NCBI RefSeq assembly: GCF_031127875.1 | Contig: NZ_JARXIA010000024.1 | Span: 36,149 to 100,148, forward strand | Direction: 5' to 3' | Length of the DNA stretch: 64,000 bases | Origin: Pelagicoccus sp. SDUM812005 | GTDB taxonomy: Bacteria > Verrucomicrobiota > Verrucomicrobiia > Opitutales > Opitutaceae | In this document: piece after piece, positions 53,251-64,000 of the stretch | Numbering within the stretch: position 1 is the stretch's first letter | Layout: each line of letters begins with the position of its first letter | Program-made: the position numbers and the translations under genes | Notes under the pieces: model-generated | What the model saw: only the letters and a program-made list of their open reading frames with translations | Databases searched by the model: none | What the model was told of the DNA's origin: nothing

Positions 53251-53289
53251 AAAGAAAGAACCCCCATCGTCTTAAACGCATGGGGGTTC
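53251..53289 (-). terminator. Rho-independent terminator after rpsT
   Basis: On the minus strand GAACCCCCAT and ATGGGGGTTC form a 9-10 bp stem followed by CTTTCTTTT. It lies 25 bases after the rpsT stop and before the RluA-like start. Confidence 0.88.
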
Positions 53290-53313
53290 ATGATGGGAGG
53301 AGGAAAAAATGGA

Positions 53314-53574
53314 TTAACCGGCGATGTACTTGGCAACGGAAGCCTTCGCGCGGCTTGCCTTGTTGTTGTGTACGAGGTTGGTTTTCGCAGCCTTGTCCAT
53401 TGCGGAAACGTAATCGATCGCGGCGGCCTTGAGCGCTTCTTTGTCAGAACCGTCGGCAGCGAGTGCTGCTACCTTCTTGGCCAGCGTCTTGATACGAGTC
53501 TTGCGAGAACGATTGTGCAGTGTGCGAGCGATCGTCTTGCGGTTGTTCTTAATTGCTGACTTGGTATTTGCCAT
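53314..53574 (-). CDS. rpsT: 30S ribosomal protein S20 (bS20)
   Basis: An 86-residue basic helical protein, MANTKSAIKNNRKTIARTLH..., with the S20 core SRKTRIKTLAKKV, DYVSAMDKAAKTNLVHNNKA and SRAKASVAKYIAG. It binds 16S rRNA. The start at 53574 is fixed by the canonical MANxKSA opening; the frame to 53727 is an artefact. Followed by a strong terminator. Confidence 0.96.
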   Translation of the reverse strand: MANTKSAIKNNRKTIARTLHNRSRKTRIKTLAKKVAALAADGSDKEALKAAAIDYVSAMDKAAKTNLVHNNKASRAKASVAKYIAG

Positions 53575-53654
53575 AAGGGGAGCGGATATTCCCGCCGGAA
53601 GCGCCTTTGTCAAGGCTTTAGCCGAACGGGATTGAAGAATAATTTCGCCCGCGT

Positions 53655-55031
53655 CTAGAAGCTCGCGTTCAAAGCCACCGGATCGCCAAACGGCAAGCGC
53701 TCGCCCACCGCCTTGAGCTCGCGCCAAAAGTCGATGTTCAGGCCGCCCCCGCCCGCCAGGTCCGCCAAGGCTTCGTCGTAGTGGAACTCGTAGCCGCCGC
53801 TCAAAGTGATCTCGTAGCCCACGATCGCTCCCGACACCGAACCGCCGCTGCCGCCCCCATGCAGATGCACGTTTGAATTCGGCGCGTAGATCACCGCGTA
53901 AACCAAGCCGTTGCCTCCCACGTCCACGCTGGTACCACCCTCGTAAGGAGTCGTATTGTAGATCATGAACTTCTCGGCCTTCATGGTCTCGTTTTGCATC
54001 CCGTAAGCCGAGCCGTTGCCGGAAATGCTCAAGGACTCCGCCGAGTACAGCGTCAAAGATCCGTTCGGCGTTATTCGAATCGTCCCCTTCCCCGAAATGC
54101 TGACGTTGCGGCGGACGTACAGCTCGACAGGACCGTCGATCACGAGGTTATCCCCGTTGCCAGAGAGATTGATCCGCTCGGCTTGGTACCGGGCGGGCGA
54201 AGTATCCAATGGGTTGCCCAAGGTAAGCGCGTCGTTAATATCCGAGGAACCGCCATTGATGGTGCTCACATCGGTCCAACTTCCGTAGGAAGGAGTGACC
54301 ACCGGGGGCAGCTCGGCATAGAAGTCCTCCGTCACTCGAGTGAGGTCCTTCGATCCGCCCGCATCACCCCACTCGCCGAGCGTTCCGTTGCGGTGGAAAG
54401 ACGCATTCACGTCGAAGGTGCCGCCTACCGAAATATAGCCGTAGATATCCGCGTTGTTGAGCAGGATATCCGTATTCAGAAGAGCGAGCGACGCCACGTT
54501 GCCGTTCGAGGCCCGAGTCGAGGAAGAGTAGTTGCCCACCCGCGAATCCCAGCTGTCGACCGTTACCCCGTTGCCGTTCATGATCACGTTGCGACGGGCC
54601 AGCAAGCCGTTGGCGAAAAGGCTGCTCGAAGACAGGTCCACTTTGATCTGGCGAGAGAGCGTCCGTCCGTCCGCCCCGGTAAGCGAACCTTCCGCAGCGA
54701 TGGTGGGCGACGTCGTGCTCTTGCTCACGAAGATCTTGATTTCCCCGGTCGTGCCGTTGCCTACCCAAGGGGCCGTCATCGACTTGTAGTAACCATTCGA
54801 ATACGCGGTCCAGCCAGACCAGCTTCCGTCGTTAAATCCGCGCACTCCTTCCTCCAGGCCGGATTCCGCCAAGTTCAGCGCGTTCTGCATGTTCAGATAT
54901 CGCGTCGACATCTTGTATTCAGTAAACGACGACTGCATCGCCGCCGCCATCCACAGCCCGATCACCACCGCTACGAAGATCGCAGCCACCATGGCCGAAC
55001 CCGTTTTATTCCTTAAGCTCTTACCCTTCAT
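53655..55031 (-). CDS. PilX-like minor pilin with repeat-rich beta domain
   Basis: A 458-residue protein. An N-terminal GSAMVAAIFVAVVIGLWMAA membrane segment lacks the prepilin FTLxE signature but resembles PilX/PulK leaders (residues about 11-32), and NALNLAESGLEEGV follows. The C-terminal 250 residues contain repeated NGN/SGNG and GGS segments predicted as a polymer-forming beta solenoid. It is encoded with two true prepilins and is likely an assembly-initiating or surface-exposed pilus component. Confidence 0.75.
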   Translation of the reverse strand: MKGKSLRNKTGSAMVAAIFVAVVIGLWMAAAMQSSFTEYKMSTRYLNMQNALNLAESGLEEGVRGFNDGSWSGWTAYSNGYYKSMTAPWVGNGTTGEIKIFVSKSTTSPTIAAEGSLTGADGRTLSRQIKVDLSSSSLFANGLLARRNVIMNGNGVTVDSWDSRVGNYSSSTRASNGNVASLALLNTDILLNNADIYGYISVGGTFDVNASFHRNGTLGEWGDAGGSKDLTRVTEDFYAELPPVVTPSYGSWTDVSTINGGSSDINDALTLGNPLDTSPARYQAERINLSGNGDNLVIDGPVELYVRRNVSISGKGTIRITPNGSLTLYSAESLSISGNGSAYGMQNETMKAEKFMIYNTTPYEGGTSVDVGGNGLVYAVIYAPNSNVHLHGGGSGGSVSGAIVGYEITLSGGYEFHYDEALADLAGGGGLNIDFWRELKAVGERLPFGDPVALNASF

Positions 55032-55051
55032 AACAAACCCTCTTGTTGACG

Positions 55052-55624
55052 TTAACTACTCACCGATCGGTTTCTCATCATGAACCGAGCAGAAATGATC
55101 TCGTTGGTGTTCTTGATGCTGAGAACGCTTCTCTGCATCTCCGCTTGAAGCTGAATTTCCTTCACCTCCAGTGGATTGATCGAGCCATCGCTATCCTTGA
55201 CCCCATACAAATTGTAATAGACGAGTTCCAAGGACTTCACGTCCTTCAGGATCACGTCCGTTGCCCCGCCCGCGGTGCGAGAAAAAGTCCCCGCCCCCGC
55301 ATCGTAAGCGTAAACGACCGTGCTAACGCCACCCGTGGAATCATAGACTTCCAAAGATACGGAAGTGGCCGTAGCTGCATTGACGTCGACCGTCATGCGA
55401 GCGTCCGAACCAAAGTCCTCCAAGGTGAAGCGGCTCGCCATGTTCATCTCCTGGTAGTTGCCCAGCCCCTTGGTCGACTTGGCGAGAAAGAGCAGGCTGC
55501 CAGTGGAGGCAGCGAGCACGAAGCCGCAAAGGGTCATGGTTATCAGCACCTCGGTCAGGGTGAACGCCTTCTTGCGACGCCCCCATCGACCGCCGCGCCT
55601 AGAATGAGCGATAGTAGTAGTCAT
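55052..55624 (-). CDS. Prepilin-type protein with N-terminal cleavage motif
   Basis: A 190-residue protein. A basic leader GRRKKAFTLTEVLITMTLCG contains the prepilin peptidase motif (A/F-TLTE, cleavage before Phe, Glu at +5), followed by a beta-rich pilin body. The start at 55624 (MTTTIAHSR) is preferred; a longer frame covers the previous gene. It overlaps the upstream pilin gene by 26 bases. A minor pilin or pseudopilin. Confidence 0.85.
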   Translation of the reverse strand: MTTTIAHSRRGGRWGRRKKAFTLTEVLITMTLCGFVLAASTGSLLFLAKSTKGLGNYQEMNMASRFTLEDFGSDARMTVDVNAATATSVSLEVYDSTGGVSTVVYAYDAGAGTFSRTAGGATDVILKDVKSLELVYYNLYGVKDSDGSINPLEVKEIQLQAEMQRSVLSIKNTNEIISARFMMRNRSVSS

Positions 55625-56087
55625 GCAGTCCGTTCTCCGTGAACCAGGATACCGTTTGTTTAATTCTGAAATTTCCGCGGGCGTCCCACCAGTACACCCA
55701 AATCGTCGCCTGCTTCTGGTCCGAGTAGCGGTCTTGGATGTAGCGAAAAGCCCGGTAGCGAGCGCCAAAGGCTTCGTTGAACTCCTCCGTGAGGTCGATG
55801 GAGACGACTCCGCCGTCCGCTGCCTGCTGCGCCTCCAGCTGGCTCCAGCTCATGGTGCGCAAGTCCTCCATCTCGCTCTGCAAGATCTGGGCGACACGTG
55901 CGTAGTCCCGCGACGTTTCGACCGTCTGCAGAGCTTGGGCTACGGTCGAAAACGCCGCAGCCAGCACGATGCCCAGCACGAAGATGGCGACCATCATCTC
56001 CACCAAGGTAAAGCCGCTCTTGGCCCGGCCAAAACGGCGGGCTCGCTTCAAGCGTTGGGTGGATAAGGCTGCGGTACGAGATAACAT
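55599..56087 (-). CDS. Prepilin-type protein (minor pilin)
   Basis: A 162-residue pilin. KSGFTLVEMMVAIFVLGIVL has the classic G/FTLVE processing site. GAGGGG lies just before the ATG at 56087, so that start is chosen over the one at 56141. The body has MEDLRTMSWSQLEAQ and a Trp/Tyr-rich C-terminus. First gene of the three-gene minor pilin operon. Confidence 0.88.
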   Translation of the reverse strand: MLSRTAALSTQRLKRARRFGRAKSGFTLVEMMVAIFVLGIVLAAAFSTVAQALQTVETSRDYARVAQILQSEMEDLRTMSWSQLEAQQAADGGVVSIDLTEEFNEAFGARYRAFRYIQDRYSDQKQATIWVYWWDARGNFRIKQTVSWFTENGLHDYYYRSF

Positions 56088-56298
56088 TGCCCCTCGTACA
56101 TCGGGAAAGCGCGGGACCGAATGGAGCAAACTAGAGTTCACACGTATAAAATTTCCAATTCCCCCGAAAATCCACTCAAGGTCGGGGCGAAATTCCGACG
56201 ATCCCCCACAGGCAAAGACGCCAGAGAACGCCTAGTCGCCTTAGCCTAAGCAATCAATCCATGCCCTGCGCCAGCGCTCAACGGCCTTCAGGAAATAA

Positions 56299-56700
56299 CT
56301 AGTTTCGGAGCCTGTAAGCCGGATCCTGTACCCTAGCCGAAACTAGGGTCGCGTTCATTTATCTGCATCCCGCCGAAGCGGGAGCCCCTTCTTGCGAAGT
56401 GGCGCGGTTCACCCGGGACCCTTAGTGGACGAGCAGCCCAGGTCCCCTATTTAACCTTGCGCCGGAATGGGTTTACCCTGCCGGTCCGATTGCTCGAACC
56501 GCGGTGGGCTCTTACCCCACCTTTTCACCCTTACCCCGACCGAAGCCGAGGCGGTATATTCTCTGTGGCACTGGCCGTCGAACCGCCTTGAAGCGGCCCT
56601 CCCCCGTTTTCACGAGGAATCCTGCTCTACGGCGTCCGGACTTTCCTCCCCGGAGATTCTCAAAAAGAACAACGGAGCGAACGCGCGGCTCCGAAACTAG
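56299..56700 (-). ncRNA. rnpB: RNase P RNA (catalytic subunit)
   Basis: On the minus strand this transcript contains GAGGAAAGTCCGGACGCC, the universal CR-I segment, and GGCCAGTGCCACAGAGA (CR-II/III region), and the ends pair as P1 (GGCTCCGAAACTAG with CTAGTTTCGGAGCC). The 3' end shows CAGGATCCGGCTTACAGGCT. Bacterial type A is likely. It processes tRNA 5' ends with RnpA, which is not in the window. P1 overlaps the stop codon of the upstream zinc-ribbon gene, so the RNA may be made from a longer transcript. Confidence 0.95.
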
Positions 56701-57404
56701 TCCGCGTAATAGAGGACCCGACCGCAGTTGTCGCAAGTCGTAATTTCCTTGGCAGCCTTTACCTCCGACAAAATCGCGTTGGAAACCTTCATGTGGCAGC
56801 CCTTGCAGGACGTTCCCACCAGCTCCACGATCACCGGAAACTTCAAGCCGCGAGCCACCTGCGTATACTTCGAACGGCTCGGATTATCGAGCTCCGCGTC
56901 AGCCTTCGCCTTCGCCTCGCGGGCGGCCTCCAGCTCGCCACGGACCTCCCCCTCGCGCTCGTTCAAGCGAGCGATCGCCTTCTCCTCGAGCGCTATCTCG
57001 TCCCGCGACTTGGCCTCCGCCTCGGCGAAGCGCTTCCGCTCCTCGTCGAGTTCGTAAAGCACCTCCAGCTCGTCCGACTCCAAGTCGGAGATCTTCTTGC
57101 CCGCGTTCTCGATCTCGTGGATCAGGGCCTGGTACTCCTCGTTCTTCTTAACCTGCAGCTGCTGGTTCTTGTACTTGACGATCTGGGCCTCGATGGAAGC
57201 CATCTCCGTTTCGATCGTCTTGCCCTTCGTCTCCAACTCCTTGATACGCCGCCGAGCCGCCTCGACATCCGCCTTGATCTGGGCGATCCTCGCCTCCGCA
57301 GCCCGCCGGTCTTGCGGAATCGTCTGCAACGCGTCCTCGACTTGCTGCAATTTCATGTCGCGATCCTGCAGGATCAGCATCTTGGTCAGGGCATCGGATA
57401 CCAT
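56697..57404 (-). CDS. Coiled-coil protein with C4-type zinc ribbon (zf-RING_7/CT398-like)
   Basis: A 235-residue protein with a long helical hairpin (about 10-180, KLQQVEDALQTIPQDRRAAE, KNEEYQALIHEIENAGKKIS) and a C-terminal ribbon with TSCKGCHMKV and TTCDNCGRVLYY. The family is broad and of unknown function, often next to rnpB in many genomes. Start at 57404 is preferred; 57437 would add 11 residues. Its TAG stop falls within rnpB P1. Confidence 0.85.
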   Translation of the reverse strand: MVSDALTKMLILQDRDMKLQQVEDALQTIPQDRRAAEARIAQIKADVEAARRRIKELETKGKTIETEMASIEAQIVKYKNQQLQVKKNEEYQALIHEIENAGKKISDLESDELEVLYELDEERKRFAEAEAKSRDEIALEEKAIARLNEREGEVRGELEAAREAKAKADAELDNPSRSKYTQVARGLKFPVIVELVGTSCKGCHMKVSNAILSEVKAAKEITTCDNCGRVLYYAD

Positions 57405-57489
57405 AAGGGAAATCCATTGAGCTGCGGTCCACGCCAAGCGTCAAACCCAGATTCCCCGCAACTCCTATTTCGCGCTCCTCCCGAAAGCC

Positions 57490-57903
57490 TTATATATAAT
57501 ACATCTCATCCGGCGAGCTCGGCATCAGGTCCTTGACCGTCAACTCGGACGCCTTCGCCTCGAAACAATCCTGCAACGACTTCCACGCCCGAGCCACCGA
57601 CTCACCCGAAGCGCCCGCGGCATTCGCCACCGAGCCAAACACGTCGCCCTGCACCAGGGAAATCACTTCCCGCAAGCTGATCTCCTCCGGCGGCCGAGCC
57701 AGCAAGTAGCCGCCCTGCTTCCCGCGACGGCTCTCGATCAAGCCCCCATTGCGAAGCTCCCCCAAGATCTGCACCAGGTAGTTCGCGGGAATCGCCTCCA
57801 CCTCGGCCAGCTCCTCGATGCGCGAGAGATCCCCCGAAGGAAGACGGACTGCCATTCGGGCAAGGGCGCGGCACGCGTAGTCGAGCTTTACAGATAACTT
57901 CAT
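57490..57903 (-). CDS. Rrf2-family transcriptional regulator
   Basis: A 137-residue winged-helix protein: KLDYACRALARMAVRL, IPANYLVQILGELRNGGLIESRRGKQGGYLL is the Rrf2 signature, and REVISLVQGDVFG follows. The Fe-S cysteines of IscR are absent; only one Cys (DCFE) lies in the C-terminal half, and another is near the N-terminus. It may sense redox or nitrosative signals. TTG at 57909 is an alternative; the ATG at 57903 is preferred. Confidence 0.88.
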   Translation of the reverse strand: MKLSVKLDYACRALARMAVRLPSGDLSRIEELAEVEAIPANYLVQILGELRNGGLIESRRGKQGGYLLARPPEEISLREVISLVQGDVFGSVANAAGASGESVARAWKSLQDCFEAKASELTVKDLMPSSPDEMYYI

Positions 57904-57997
57904 AGGCAAAAATCGCAGACATTCGACATCCGATTACACCAGAAAGTCAATACACCACCCTACGACGGTTTTAGAACGGGCCTTGTAAGCACCCTAG

Positions 57998-60655
<2,658 letters not shown>

Positions 60656-60709
60656 GAGCGACCTTGGTCGCGATAAAAGTAACCCGTATCCATTTTATAA
60701 TCACTCTCC

Positions 60710-63217
<2,508 letters not shown>

Positions 63218-63260
63218 CCCTCCCCCGCCAAGCACTCATCTGTAAGTTAAAGAGATGCAG

Positions 63261-63311
63261 ACAAAGCCCTTAGATGATCCGTCGTTAATGCTTGATCATC
63301 TAGTGCTTTGT
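63261..63311. other. Long inverted repeat downstream of gyrA
   Basis: ACAAAGC and TAGATGATC (63261-63279) pair with GATCATCTA and GCTTTGT (63294-63311): 7 plus 9 pairs, a 3/2-base internal loop and a 14-base hairpin loop. Without a T run it may stop or stabilise the gyrA transcript, or bind a regulator of the porin. Confidence 0.5.
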
Positions 63312-63431
63312 ACCTAAATTCCGCGTCCCAGAGACACGTTGTGCCACGAAATCCCTTTAAGTTCTGCATGAAATTGAGCAGTTATTTTCATAGCTTCGCT
63401 ATATTTCAGATTTTTTTAACCCCCGCCATGG

Positions 63432-63448
63432 TTGGCAATTAATTTGCT
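63432..63448 (+). promoter_or_regulatory. Sigma-54-type promoter of the porin gene
   Basis: TTGGCAATTAATTTGCT has the -24 GG and -12 GC exactly 12 bases apart, close to the TTGGCAC-N5-TTGCT consensus. A start near 63459 would leave a leader of about 90 bases. A sigma-54 promoter needs an enhancer-binding activator; nitrogen control is inferred. Confidence 0.72.
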
Positions 63449-63548
63449 GGATGGCGAATGTACGGAACGGTCAAGGGTTCGTTCGAATAGTCACTCTCCT
63501 CGCGAGTAGCTTTGCTGCGAGCGTCACTACCTAAAAAAACTCAGATCA

Positions 63549-64000
63549 ATGAACAAACTACTAAGTCTAACCGCAGCCGGCGCGCTGCTCTCTAGCTCTG
63601 CCCTACACGGCCAGATCGAAATCAACGACAACCTGTCCGTAACAGGTTTTCTCGACATGTCGCTCTTCCACGCTGACAACAACGACGGCGATTCCACCTC
63701 GTTCGACTTGGACCAGATGGAGCTCGATTTCCTCCTCTCCTTCGACGAAATCACCGCCCAAGTCGACCTCGACTACCAGCGCGGCGACGCCAACGAGATC
63801 GACCTCGAGCAAGCGTTCCTCACCTACGACCTCGGCGAAGGCACATCTATCACTGCCGGTAAGTTCCTCAGCTACATGGGCTGGGAAACCGCAGAGCCAA
63901 CCGGTCTCTACCAGTACTCCTACGCCTACGGCACTACCATCCCAGGCTACCACAACGGCGTAAGCATCGACTTCAGCGAAGAGTGGGGCTCCCTCGGACT
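63549..64000 (+). CDS. Outer-membrane beta-barrel porin, BBP2-type (N-terminal part)
   Basis: The visible 150 residues have a signal peptide (about 1-22, SSSALHGQ), then alternating beta strands: LSVTGFLDMSLF, QMELDFLLSF, DEITAQVDLDY, EIDLEQAFLTYDL, SITAGKFLSYMGWETAEP and YQYSYAYGTTIPGYHNGVS. The last segment is characteristic of the BBP2/OmpL-like porin family. Such porins in this phylum often precede glnK-amtB nitrogen genes; the right neighbour is outside the window. The sequence ends without a stop. Confidence 0.82.
   Translation, partial: MNKLLSLTAAGALLSSSALHGQIEINDNLSVTGFLDMSLFHADNNDGDSTSFDLDQMELDFLLSFDEITAQVDLDYQRGDANEIDLEQAFLTYDLGEGTSITAGKFLSYMGWETAEPTGLYQYSYAYGTTIPGYHNGVSIDFSEEWGSLG

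Larger units (their letters stand above)
63218..63548. other. Intergenic region between gyrA and the porin gene
   Basis: These 331 bases hold no gene. The long imperfect hairpin at 63261-63311 has arms ACAAAGC/GCTTTGT and TAGATGATC/GATCATCTA without a T run. The -24/-12 promoter lies at 63432-63448. The remainder is AT-richer than its surroundings, fitting upstream activator sites. Confidence 0.6.

Overview
The window looks like core chromosome of a Gram-negative bacterium of the Verrucomicrobiota, probably class Opitutia (Opitutales/Puniceicoccales-like). Support: a TonB-dependent receptor with the N-terminal LSPF(T/E)V-type segment common in that class, many outer-membrane and periplasmic proteins, a LysR/PaaX/Rrf2/SufR-like regulator set, and very GC-rich coding sequence with strong GCC/CTC/GAC codon bias. 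That bias produces many long false antisense frames. The genus is inference. I see no insertion sequence, prophage, CRISPR array, tRNA or rRNA gene.

Layout. 1-7 kb: truncated TonB receptor (minus), then modABC molybdate uptake with ATGA overlaps, a coiled-coil lipoprotein, a CPBP membrane protease and a tandem pair of 250-residue exported paralogues. 7-17 kb: a methyltransferase and SpoU methyltransferase pair, GH10 xylanase, BON protein, glycerate kinase, DUF2062 protein, NamZ muramidase, and a sugar isomerase/Gfo-Idh pair. 17-21 kb: LysR regulator, a repeat-bearing intergenic region, SprA-like, DUF4126-zinc ribbon and SGNH-like proteins. 21-34 kb: RapA, then CheV, two CheX-type proteins and an HDOD protein interspersed with SthA, SRAP, YheT-type hydrolase and MgtE, then a SufR-like regulator. 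34-43 kb: ExoIII, a trans-sulfuration enzyme, DUF5069, a DUF4038-type hydrolase, a thioesterase-like protein, a GreAB-like factor, a LysM lipoprotein, KdsD and a PaaX-family regulator. 43-47 kb: polyprenyl diphosphate synthase, then an ECF sigma/membrane protein/HtrA-like trio and YjbQ.

47-57 kb, all minus strand: the type IV pilus alignment and secretin genes pilMNOPQ with overlapping starts and stops, a 31-residue bS22/COX24-like basic protein, an RluA-like synthase, rpsT, a three-gene minor pilin operon, RNase P RNA and a zinc-ribbon coiled-coil protein. 57-64 kb: Rrf2 regulator, gyrB, gyrA, and the start of a BBP2-type outer-membrane porin behind a sigma-54-type promoter.

Most notable: (i) four long dyads with an (A/T)NCAACGTTGN(A/T) core, in two pairs 24 kb apart, one pair just upstream of the PaaX-family gene; (ii) an ECF sigma operon whose HtrA-like third member has lost all three catalytic residues; (iii) a near-consensus -24/-12 promoter before the porin; (iv) RNase P RNA whose P1 helix includes the stop codon of the upstream gene; (v) genes only visible by eye, including the bS22-like protein and a 54-codon frame overlapping pilM.
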